From NCBI GenBank assembly GCA_026786225.1, contig JAJAYN010000400.1, positions 1 through 7,277 of the forward strand: 7,277 nt of DNA, written 5' to 3'. The stretch is from Burkholderiales bacterium (lineage in GTDB: Bacteria > Pseudomonadota > Gammaproteobacteria > Burkholderiales > Usitatibacteraceae). Shown here piece by piece: positions 1 through 4,762 of the stretch. Each line of letters starts with the position of its first letter. Position 1 is the stretch's first letter. Position numbers and translations under genes: made by a program. The notes beneath the pieces were generated by a model. The model was not told where the DNA came from. It searched no databases and saw only the letters and a program-made list of their open reading frames with translations.

Positions 1-298
1 GGCCCAGATTGACGCCAACCAGCGGCACATGGTGATCGACGACCGAGCGCGCCATCCCTAACAGGGTGCCATCGCCGCCAACCGCAATGGCCAGGTCGGC
101 ACCGCTGAGCAATTGATCCAGCGGCTCGCGCGGCATGATTGCGTCGGGCTTGATGTCTGCAAACTTTGCGGTGTGCGCGTCAACGCGTACCGAGATGCCG
201 CGGCTCTGGAGCAATTCGATCAATTGGTTCAGTGGCTCGCGCACGCCGACGCCATCGGGCTTGCCGACAATCGCGACCGTTTTAAATACCGTTTTCAT
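1..298 (-). CDS. nadK: NAD kinase, N-terminal part (runs off the window start)
   Basis: NAD kinase phosphorylates NAD to NADP in the cytoplasm using ATP (or polyphosphate in some members). Reading the minus strand from ATG at 298, 99 codons are open and the frame continues past base 1, so about two thirds of a typical ~290-300 aa protein is missing. The start IVGKPDGVGV (residues 10-19) is the usual first strand and loop. Residues 70-81 read AIAVGGDGTLLG and contain the GGDG motif (residues 74-77) that defines the family, with the catalytic Asp at 76. VGVNLG (94-99) follows as in other NadK proteins. The gene is divergent from hrcA across a 99-bp gap. No Shine-Dalgarno at normal spacing is visible; a GGGA sits only 2 nt from the ATG. 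The family assignment is secure, the start codon well supported. Confidence 0.95.
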   Translation of the reverse strand, partial: MKTVFKTVAIVGKPDGVGVREPLNQLIELLQSRGISVRVDAHTAKFADIKPDAIMPREPLDQLLSGADLAIAVGGDGTLLGMARSVVDHHVPLVGVNLG

Positions 299-305
299 AG
301 TCCCG

Positions 306-311
306 ATTAAA
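306..311 (-). promoter_or_regulatory. possible -10 element of nadK
   Basis: On the minus strand TTTAAT ends 7 nt before the nadK ATG, which would put the transcription start at or next to the start codon. No convincing -35 hexamer is seen at 16-18 bp. This is a weak match kept because hrcA and hemH show the same spacing; see the leaderless finding. Confidence 0.25.
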
Positions 312-385
312 TCACAGGAATGCGTTTGAAAGGCAGCCGAAAACAATCGTTACTGCGCGACTCACACAACCCGCCCGCTTTTGCC

Positions 386-391
386 TACAAT
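386..391 (+). promoter_or_regulatory. possible -10 element of hrcA
   Basis: TACAAT matches the TATAAT consensus at 5 of 6 positions and ends 6 nt before the hrcA ATG. No clear -35 is present 16-18 bp upstream (the region reads CTCACACAAC), and there is no Shine-Dalgarno. If used, the transcript would start at about the A of the ATG. No CIRCE element (TTAGCACTC-N9-GAGTGCTAA) is seen in the 99-bp nadK-hrcA gap, so autoregulation by HrcA is not supported here. Confidence 0.35.
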
Positions 392-397
392 TGCCCC

Positions 398-1411
398 ATG
401 CTGTCTGAACGTGCCCAAACCCTGCTGAAATTCCTCGTGGAGCGCTACATCGCCGATGGCCAGCCGGTCGGCTCGCGCGCGCTGTCGAAGTTTTCCGGCA
501 TGGAGCTCTCGCCCGCGTCGATCCGCAATGTGATGGCCGATCTGGAAGAAATGGGCTATATCGCCAGCCCGCATACGTCTGCCGGACGTATCCCGACACC
601 GAAAGGCTATCGACTGTTTGTCGATACGCTGCTCACGATCCAGCCACTCGAGCAGCTGGAGCGCCAGCATCTCGAAAGCAATATCCGCCCTGACGATCCA
701 CGCCACGTTTTAGCCTCAGCTTCGCAGTTACTGTCCGACCTAACCCACTTCGCGGGTATCGTTGTCACGCCGCAGCGCCGAGGCATCGGCCTGAAGCACG
801 TGGAATTCATGCAACTTTCTGATAAGCGAGTGCTGCTGATCCTCGTTGCCACCGACGGCGACGTGCAGAATCGCGTGCTCGTTACCGAGAAACCCTACAC
901 CCCCGCGCAACTGACCGAGGCGGCCAATTACATCAATCAGCATTACGCGGGCTACGAATTCGACCAGATTCGTGAAAAAGTTAAAAGCGAGCTGTCACAA
1001 TTGCATCGCGATATTTCCACGCTGATGTCGGCGATGGTGGACGCGCGTGGCCAGGGTTCGGATTCTTCCGGGGTTGTGGTGTCCGGCGAGCGCAATCTGC
1101 TCGATGTGAGCGATATCTCCATGAACATGGCCAGCATCAGGAAGCTCTTTAATGTGTTCGATCACAAGACGCAGTTGATGGATCTGCTCGATGTCAGCAA
1201 TCGCGCCGAAGGGGTGAAGATTTTTATCGGCGGCGAATCCACGCTGGTGGCGCTCGATGAGTTTTCGGTTGTTACCGCACCCTACGAAATCGATGGCAAG
1301 ATCGTTGGCACGGTCGGCGTCATCGGACCGACACGCATGGCCTACGAGCGGGTGATCCCGATTGTCGATGTGACAGCGAAATTGCTGTCGTCGGCGCTTT
1401 CGCAGAACTAA
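398..1411 (+). CDS. hrcA: Heat-inducible transcription repressor HrcA
   Basis: HrcA is a DNA-binding repressor that recognises CIRCE inverted repeats, classically upstream of groESL, and depends on the GroE chaperonin for activity. The 337-aa product has the usual family length. Residues 1-75 form the winged-helix DNA-binding domain, with VGSRALSK (24-31), SPASIRNVMADLEEMGYI (38-55) and the wing region HTSAGRIPTPKGYRLFVD (59-76), all hallmark segments. The C-terminal two thirds form the GAF-like and dimerisation domain, including KIFIGGE (274-280) and GTVGVIGPTRMAYERVIPIV (304-323) near the end. I chose ATG 398 because it begins MLSERAQTLLKFLVERYI as in the family; an in-frame ATG at 320 would add 26 unrelated residues. 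It has no visible Shine-Dalgarno. It lies divergent from nadK and 84 bp before hemH, which may be cotranscribed. The identification is secure. Confidence 0.97.
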   Translation: MLSERAQTLLKFLVERYIADGQPVGSRALSKFSGMELSPASIRNVMADLEEMGYIASPHTSAGRIPTPKGYRLFVDTLLTIQPLEQLERQHLESNIRPDDPRHVLASASQLLSDLTHFAGIVVTPQRRGIGLKHVEFMQLSDKRVLLILVATDGDVQNRVLVTEKPYTPAQLTEAANYINQHYAGYEFDQIREKVKSELSQLHRDISTLMSAMVDARGQGSDSSGVVVSGERNLLDVSDISMNMASIRKLFNVFDHKTQLMDLLDVSNRAEGVKIFIGGESTLVALDEFSVVTAPYEIDGKIVGTVGVIGPTRMAYERVIPIVDVTAKLLSSALSQN

Positions 1412-1423
1412 TCCACAGACTCT

Positions 1424-1475
1424 AGCACTGGCGTGGCTTCCGGATGCTTTTTGCTCCGAACAGCGCGCCAGTGCT
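1424..1475 (+). repeat. 10-bp perfect inverted repeat between hrcA and hemH
   Basis: AGCACTGGCG (1424-1433) is repeated as its exact reverse complement CGCCAGTGCT (1466-1475), with 32 nt between. As RNA this gives a 10-bp stem. No uninterrupted T-tract follows (the sequence is TGATTTACATAATTT), so it is not a textbook intrinsic terminator. The outer parts AGCACT and AGTGCT equal the cores of CIRCE half-sites, but CIRCE has only a 9-nt spacer. Possible roles are an mRNA hairpin, a weak terminator of hrcA, or paired half-sites for a dimeric regulator of hemH. Confidence 0.55.
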
Positions 1476-1482
1476 TGATTTA

Positions 1483-1488
1483 CATAAT
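1483..1488 (+). promoter_or_regulatory. possible -10 element of hemH
   Basis: CATAAT, within TACATAATTT, matches TATAAT at 5 of 6 positions and ends 7 nt before the hemH ATG. No good -35 is found at the right distance. It directly follows the right arm of the hrcA-hemH inverted repeat. Confidence 0.3.
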
Positions 1489-1495
1489 TTACCTC

Positions 1496-2611
1496 ATGGC
1501 ATACAGACCAGAACCGCCCTTCACACACGGCACGCCACTGTCCAGCGGCGTGCTGCTGATCAATCTCGGCACGCCTGACGAACCCACGCCCAGCGCGGTG
1601 CGTCGTTACCTGAAACAGTTTCTCTCCGATACACGCGTGGTAGAAATCCCCAAAGCGATCTGGTGGTTGATCCTGAACCTGATCATCCTCAACGTGCGCC
1701 CGGCGAAATCGGCAAAAAAATACGCGAGCATCTGGACGAAAGAAGGCTCGCCGTTACGGATTTACACCTCGCGGCAAACGCAGATGCTGCGCGGCTTCCT
1801 CGGCGAAAAAATCAAAAGCCCGTTAAAAGTCGAATACGCGATGCGCTACGGCAATCCATCGATTGCCAGTGCCATCGATAAACTGAAGGCCGCCAATTGC
1901 GAGAACATCCTCGTGCTGCCGCTCTACCCACAATACGCGGCCAGCACGACGGCTTCTACAATGGACGAACTCGGCCGCGTGCTCGCTGAAATGCGCAACG
2001 TACCCGGCATTCGTTTCGTGCGCAGCTTTCACGATCACCCCGCTTACATCAACGCCATCGCCAAAAACGTTCTCGCCGAGTGGATGAAAATCGGCCGCCC
2101 GAATTTCACGACTGACAAACTGTTGATGACATTCCACGGCCTGCCCAAATTTCACCTCGAAAAAGGCGACCCATATCACTGCCACTGCCACAAGAGCGCC
2201 CGCCTGATCGCCGAAGAACTGGGTGTGAAGAAAGACGACTACGTGGTGACGTTCCAGTCGCGCTTTGGCAAAGCCGAATGGTTGCAGCCGTACACCGATA
2301 AAACGCTTGAAACGCTGGGTGCGGCAGGCACCAAACGCATCGACGTGATTTGCCCGGGGTTTGCGGCAGATTGCCTGGAGACGCTGGAAGAGATTGCGAT
2401 GGAGGCGAAAGAGACTTTTCTACATGCGGGTGGAAAGACGTTCAATTACATTCCGGTGGCCAACGATACGCAGGCGTATGTGAGGGCGTTGGCAGACATT
2501 GTTGAAGAGCACCTTGTCGGCTGGGGGAGCGCGGATTGGGACCGGGAAGCCGCCAAGCGGGCAGATATGGCTTCGATGGTGAGGGCGAAAGCCATCGGGG
2601 CAACGTCTTAG
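1496..2611 (+). CDS. hemH: Ferrochelatase
   Basis: Ferrochelatase inserts Fe2+ into protoporphyrin IX, the last step of protoheme synthesis, and acts in the cytoplasm or at the inner face of the membrane. The product is 371 aa, a normal length for proteobacterial HemH. Family blocks appear in order: GVLLINLGTPDEPTP (18-32), RRYLKQFLSDTRVVEIP (36-52), LVLPLYPQYAASTTAS (139-154), LLMTFHGLP (209-217) with the catalytic His at 214, YHCHCHKSARLIAEELG (227-243), TFQSRFGKAEWLQPYT (252-267), and CPGFAADCLETLEEI (286-300), where Glu 295 aligns with the conserved acidic active-site residue. ATG 1496 is chosen because it gives MAYRPEPPFTHG leading straight into the first conserved block; an in-frame GTG at 1433 would add 21 residues lying across the inverted repeat. 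No Shine-Dalgarno is present. It may be cotranscribed with hrcA or have its own promoter. No terminator is seen after its stop. Confidence 0.97.
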   Translation: MAYRPEPPFTHGTPLSSGVLLINLGTPDEPTPSAVRRYLKQFLSDTRVVEIPKAIWWLILNLIILNVRPAKSAKKYASIWTKEGSPLRIYTSRQTQMLRGFLGEKIKSPLKVEYAMRYGNPSIASAIDKLKAANCENILVLPLYPQYAASTTASTMDELGRVLAEMRNVPGIRFVRSFHDHPAYINAIAKNVLAEWMKIGRPNFTTDKLLMTFHGLPKFHLEKGDPYHCHCHKSARLIAEELGVKKDDYVVTFQSRFGKAEWLQPYTDKTLETLGAAGTKRIDVICPGFAADCLETLEEIAMEAKETFLHAGGKTFNYIPVANDTQAYVRALADIVEEHLVGWGSADWDREAAKRADMASMVRAKAIGATS

Positions 2612-2612
2612 G

Positions 2613-2641
2613 TTGACTGTATCGCTTTTGAGATACATAAT
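2613..2641 (+). promoter_or_regulatory. sigma70-type promoter of the toxin-antitoxin module
   Basis: TTGACT (2613-2618) and CATAAT (2636-2641) are separated by the ideal 17 bp and each differ from consensus at one position. The -35 begins one base after the hemH stop codon, so the module carries its own promoter packed against the preceding gene. It is the best housekeeping promoter in the window. Confidence 0.75.
2618..2637. promoter_or_regulatory. candidate operator for antitoxin autorepression
   Basis: TGTATC (2618-2623) and GATACA (2632-2637) form a perfect 6-bp inverted repeat with an 8-bp spacer. It fills the spacer between the -35 and -10 and touches both. Antitoxins of the RelB/DinJ group bind palindromes at their own promoters through an N-terminal ribbon-helix-helix, so this is the expected place and form for the operator. 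That DinJ binds it is inference. Confidence 0.6.
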
Positions 2642-2652
2642 CCTCGGAACAA

Positions 2653-2658
2653 GGGAGG
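2653..2658 (+). promoter_or_regulatory. strong ribosome binding site of the antitoxin gene
   Basis: GGGAGG lies 6 nt before ATG 2665. It is the strongest Shine-Dalgarno in the window and contrasts with the toxin frame, which has none. This fits high antitoxin and low toxin translation. Confidence 0.85.
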
Positions 2659-2664
2659 ACTGAA

Positions 2665-2946
2665 ATGGCGATACAAACTTCAATGCTGCACGTCCGCGTG
2701 GATGATGACATCAAAGCACAGGCGACCGAAGCGTTGGCCGCCATGGGGCTGTCCGTATCCGATGCCGTGCGTCTGCTCCTGCACCGCGTCGTGGTTGATC
2801 AGGCATTTCCGCTGGAACTTAAGGTGCCGAACGCAGAAACCCGCGCCGCAATGGTGGAGGCTGATCAAATGACGCGTACGCGTCGCGCTCGTTTTGCAAC
2901 TGCGGACGAACTGTTCGCCGATCTTGAAAAAAAGCGCCGCAAGTAA
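2665..2946 (+). CDS. dinJ: RelB/DinJ family antitoxin
   Basis: This is the antitoxin of a type II toxin-antitoxin pair: it binds and neutralises the RelE-superfamily toxin encoded next to it and normally represses the shared promoter. The protein has 93 aa. Residues 7-15 (MLHVRVDDD) form the ribbon strand, followed by helices including MGLSVSDAVRLLLHRVV (27-43), the hallmark of DinJ/RelB (compare MGLTISDLVRITLTKV in E. coli DinJ). FPLELKVPN (48-56) matches the conserved PF-L-PN segment that follows. The C-terminal half, which should wrap the toxin, ends in a very basic KKRRK. The start is fixed by a strong Shine-Dalgarno. The gene has its own promoter and palindromic operator and overlaps the toxin frame. 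Family assignment is firm; the symbol is by similarity to the E. coli DinJ-YafQ pair. Confidence 0.92.
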   Translation: MAIQTSMLHVRVDDDIKAQATEALAAMGLSVSDAVRLLLHRVVVDQAFPLELKVPNAETRAAMVEADQMTRTRRARFATADELFADLEKKRRK

Positions 2947-3250
2947 GCGCACATCCCTGCCACGGGCAGCGGATTACGTAAAGTCTTTCCGCATAGACTG
3001 GCAACGCCTTTCACACTCTGGCCGGTACGATATGAACCGGCTCAAGGCGGCAATGTTGATGCTGATTGCCAACGATGGCCCGCTGGGACCTGAATGGCGC
3101 GACCACCCGCTAAAAGGCGATTGGGACGGTCACCGTGAATGCCATATCGGCGGCGATTTTTTGCTAGCCTATAAAGTCGATGACAGCGGAAAGACCGGGA
3201 TGATCGTATTTGTTCGGGCGGGATCCCATGCTGAATTGTTCAGCGGGTGA
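2924..3250 (+). CDS. yafQ: YafQ family toxin (RelE superfamily mRNA interferase), start uncertain
   Basis: YafQ-type toxins are endoribonucleases that cut mRNA in the translating ribosome. In E. coli YafQ the key residues are H50, H63, D67, H87 and F91. Counting from TTG 2924, this 108-aa product has DHPLKGDW with His 61, RECHIGGDF with His 74 and Asp 78, and FVRAGSHAELF with His 102 and Phe 106. The 13-, 4- and 4-residue spacings are identical, and the aspartate-to-last-histidine loop is 4 residues longer. E. coli Trp68 is Phe here. The frame has no ATG or GTG before the conserved body: possible starts are TTG 2924, TTG 2894 or CTG 2957, none with a Shine-Dalgarno. ATG 3032 would remove the first helix. 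With TTG 2924 it overlaps the antitoxin by 23 nt. Identity is firm, the start is not, and a start-loss pseudogene cannot be excluded. Confidence 0.85.
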   Translation: MKKSAASKRTSLPRAADYVKSFRIDWQRLSHSGRYDMNRLKAAMLMLIANDGPLGPEWRDHPLKGDWDGHRECHIGGDFLLAYKVDDSGKTGMIVFVRAGSHAELFSG

Positions 3251-3252
3251 AT

Positions 3253-3288
3253 GGCAGGTCATAGATTGGGCTAGTACTACCTGCCCAA
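3253..3288. repeat. two overlapping inverted repeats between yafQ and panB
   Basis: In the 104-bp gap between the convergent yafQ and panB genes, GGCAGGT (3253-3259) pairs with ACCTGCC (3279-3285), and TTGGGC (3266-3271) pairs with GCCCAA (3283-3288). The right arms overlap, so the two hairpins exclude each other. No T-run follows on either strand, so bidirectional terminator function is only a guess. The rest of the gap (3289-3354) shows nothing recognisable. Confidence 0.35.
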
Positions 3289-3354
3289 CATCACATCGCG
3301 ATTATATTTGGGAAGGTCTACTTGATTGGCGTCGTCATGGCGGCGTTGACACCG

Positions 3355-4176
3355 CTATTTCTTCACTCCAAAACAATGCTCCAGAGAAGGAAACCCCCCT
3401 CCCCTAACCTCCGCCGCATATTCCCCCACCGCCTCCGTCACCATCGCCCCAATATCCCGATACCGCTTGGCAAACTTCGGTGTGAAATCCGGAAACAACC
3501 CGAGAATATCCTCCGTCACCAACACCTGCCCATCACAGGCCGGTGATGCCCCAATCCCGATCGTCGGTACTTTCAGTGATTCCGTAATCGCCCGTGCCAC
3601 CGGCTCCACAGTCCCTTCGATCAACACCGAAAATGCCCCGGCATCTTCAAACTGTTGCGCCAATTTGGGCCATTTCGACAGCGCATCCTCTTCCTTGCCC
3701 TGCGCCCTGAATCCGCCCATCTCGTGCACTCGCTGCGGCATCAGGCCGATATGCGCCATGACCTGAATGCCGCGTTTGGCCAGGAATTCAACCGTCCCAA
3801 CCAATTCCTCACCGCCTTCCAGCTTGAGTGCCTGTGCGCCACTTTCTGCGGTGGCACGGGCGCAATTGCGGTACGCCTGTTCGTTCGATTCCTGATAAGT
3901 GGCAAATGGCATGTCGAGAATGACGGCGGCATGGCTGGAACCACGCATGACCGCTTTGGTGTGGCTGATCATCATGTCCAGCGTGACCGCCAGGGAATTC
4001 TCCATCCCGTAGACGACCATGCCCAATGAATCGCCGACCAGCAGGACATCGCAATGCGCATCGAGCAATTGCGCCATCGGCTTGGAATGCGCAGTGAGCA
4101 TGACAATTTTGGCCTTGCCCTTCATTGCGCGCAGGTCGGGAATGCTGATGCGTTTTTGCTGGCTGTATGTGCTCAT
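3355..4176 (-). CDS. panB: 3-methyl-2-oxobutanoate hydroxymethyltransferase (ketopantoate hydroxymethyltransferase)
   Basis: PanB transfers a hydroxymethyl group from 5,10-methylenetetrahydrofolate to alpha-ketoisovalerate to give ketopantoate, the first committed step of pantothenate and coenzyme A synthesis, in the cytoplasm. The 273-aa product compares with 264 aa in E. coli. Visible blocks are ISIPDLRAMKGKAKIVMLTA (10-29), LLVGDSLGMVVYG (45-57) with Mg-binding Asp 49, VILDMPFATY (85-94) with Asp 88, LKLEGG (117-122) with Glu 120, IQVMAHIGLMPQ (137-148), and VLIEGTVEPVA (184-194) with catalytic Glu 187. VPTIGIGASPACDGQVLVTEDILGLF (203-228) completes the barrel in segments typical of the family. 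It starts at ATG 4176 with no Shine-Dalgarno. It converges on the toxin-antitoxin module and is divergent from the membrane-protein gene. panC, often adjacent in other genomes, is not in the window. Confidence 0.97.
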   Translation of the reverse strand: MSTYSQQKRISIPDLRAMKGKAKIVMLTAHSKPMAQLLDAHCDVLLVGDSLGMVVYGMENSLAVTLDMMISHTKAVMRGSSHAAVILDMPFATYQESNEQAYRNCARATAESGAQALKLEGGEELVGTVEFLAKRGIQVMAHIGLMPQRVHEMGGFRAQGKEEDALSKWPKLAQQFEDAGAFSVLIEGTVEPVARAITESLKVPTIGIGASPACDGQVLVTEDILGLFPDFTPKFAKRYRDIGAMVTEAVGEYAAEVRGGGFPSLEHCFGVKK

Positions 4177-4212
4177 AGAATTCGGAAAGTGGAGGTGGGA
4201 GAAGGTAGCCGC

Positions 4213-4246
4213 TTGAAAACGCTATTATCGCGCTTACTTTATAGCG
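4213..4246. promoter_or_regulatory. divergent panB / membrane-protein control region with inverted repeat
   Basis: The 97-bp gap between panB and the rightward gene holds a perfect inverted repeat, CGCTAT (4220-4225) and ATAGCG (4241-4246), with a 15-bp spacer. On the plus strand TTGAAA (4213-4218) and TTTATA (4238-4243), 19 bp apart, could be the promoter of the membrane-protein gene. On the minus strand GATAAT (4229-4224) is a possible -10 for panB, without a clear -35. Both -10 candidates overlap or lie within the repeat. Moderate to weak evidence. Confidence 0.35.
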
Positions 4247-4273
4247 CCCACCTCAAAGAAATAAGGCAGCTCC

Positions 4274-4636
4274 ATGACACTGATCGTTCGCTGGTTCATC
4301 AACGCACTGGCCCTTATGCTGGTCGCGTATCTGTATTCCGGCGTGCAGGTTGACGGCATTTTCGCCGCCCTCATCGCCGCGCTGGTACTAGGCCTCGTCA
4401 ACGCCGTAATTCGTCCGCTGCTGGTGATACTGACGCTGCCGGTCACGATCCTGACGCTCGGTCTATTCATCTTTGTACTCAACGCCTTCATGTTCTGGTT
4501 CGTCACAGAAATCGTGAAGGGCTTCACGGTCACCGGCTTTATGGCTGCGCTGATTGGCTCCCTGATGTTCAGCGTCATCTCGCTGGTAACGAACTGGCTG
4601 GTGTTCGACAAGGAGGAGAAGAAGAAAAAGTCGTAA
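4274..4636 (+). CDS. Small four-helix membrane protein, YvlD / phage holin superfamily IV type
   Basis: The 120-aa protein is almost wholly hydrophobic, with predicted membrane helices near residues 4-22, 28-46, 49-77 (possibly a hairpin) and 85-110, and a charged tail DKEEKKKKS that should face the cytoplasm. The segment GLVNAVIRPLLVILTLPVTI (40-59), followed by LTLGLFIFVLNAFMFWFV (60-77), matches the conserved Asn-Pro and LPxTILTLGLF pattern of the family known as DUF360 or mycobacterial four-TM phage holin superfamily IV (for example B. subtilis YvlD). Despite the name, these are chromosomal proteins of unknown function, and nothing phage-like surrounds this gene. ATG 4274 is preceded by TAAGG with a 7-nt gap. 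It is divergent from panB and 126 bp before grpE, which has its own heat-shock promoter. Family call is confident, function unknown. Confidence 0.88.
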   Translation: MTLIVRWFINALALMLVAYLYSGVQVDGIFAALIAALVLGLVNAVIRPLLVILTLPVTILTLGLFIFVLNAFMFWFVTEIVKGFTVTGFMAALIGSLMFSVISLVTNWLVFDKEEKKKKS

Positions 4637-4701
4637 TCGCCGCTTGGCTGCACATGGCATGGCGAAATCGCGCCAGAAATAGCAGATTTCACGCGTTTTG
4701 C

Positions 4702-4729
4702 CTTGAATTTAGTGGTAACGCCCTCAGTT
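4702..4729 (+). promoter_or_regulatory. sigma32 heat-shock promoter of grpE
   Basis: CTTGAA (4702-4707), 13 bp, then CCCTCAGTT (4721-4729) fits the sigma32 pattern CTTGAAA-N11-16-CCCCATNT, with a full -35 and a CCC-type -10. Transcription would start near 4735, leaving a leader of about 30 nt before the grpE ATG. No CIRCE operator overlaps it. Confidence 0.75.
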
Positions 4730-4751
4730 TCTGCATGACCTTGTTTTTTCT

Positions 4752-4755
4752 GGAG
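4752..4755 (+). promoter_or_regulatory. grpE ribosome binding site
   Basis: GGAG lies 7 nt before ATG 4763 and fixes the grpE start. Confidence 0.75.
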
Positions 4756-4762
4756 TTTTACC

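Noticed and set aside
320..397. In-frame upward extension of hrcA from ATG 320, with AGGA just before it.
   Set aside because: The AGGA abuts the ATG at unworkable spacing, and the extra 26 residues do not resemble any HrcA N-terminus.
995..1528. A 177-codon minus-strand open frame over the end of hrcA.
   Set aside because: Antisense shadow of hrcA with no family resemblance.
2872..2883. Perfect 12-bp palindrome ACGCGTACGCGT inside dinJ.
   Set aside because: It is explained by Thr-Arg-Thr-Arg codons and has no loop or regulatory context; most likely chance.
2928..2934. A AAA AAG, a canonical -1 slippery heptamer, in register with the antitoxin frame.
   Set aside because: The toxin lies in the +1 frame, so a -1 shift would only add a short unrelated tail ending soon after; no stimulating hairpin was seen.
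4212..4260. CTTGAA at 4212, a possible third sigma32 promoter for the membrane-protein gene.
   Set aside because: The nearest CCC-type -10 is about 28 bp away, too far for sigma32.
4660..4675. TGGCG-AAATCG-CGCCA hairpin after the membrane-protein gene as a terminator.
   Set aside because: Only five base pairs and followed by GAAATAGC rather than a T-run.
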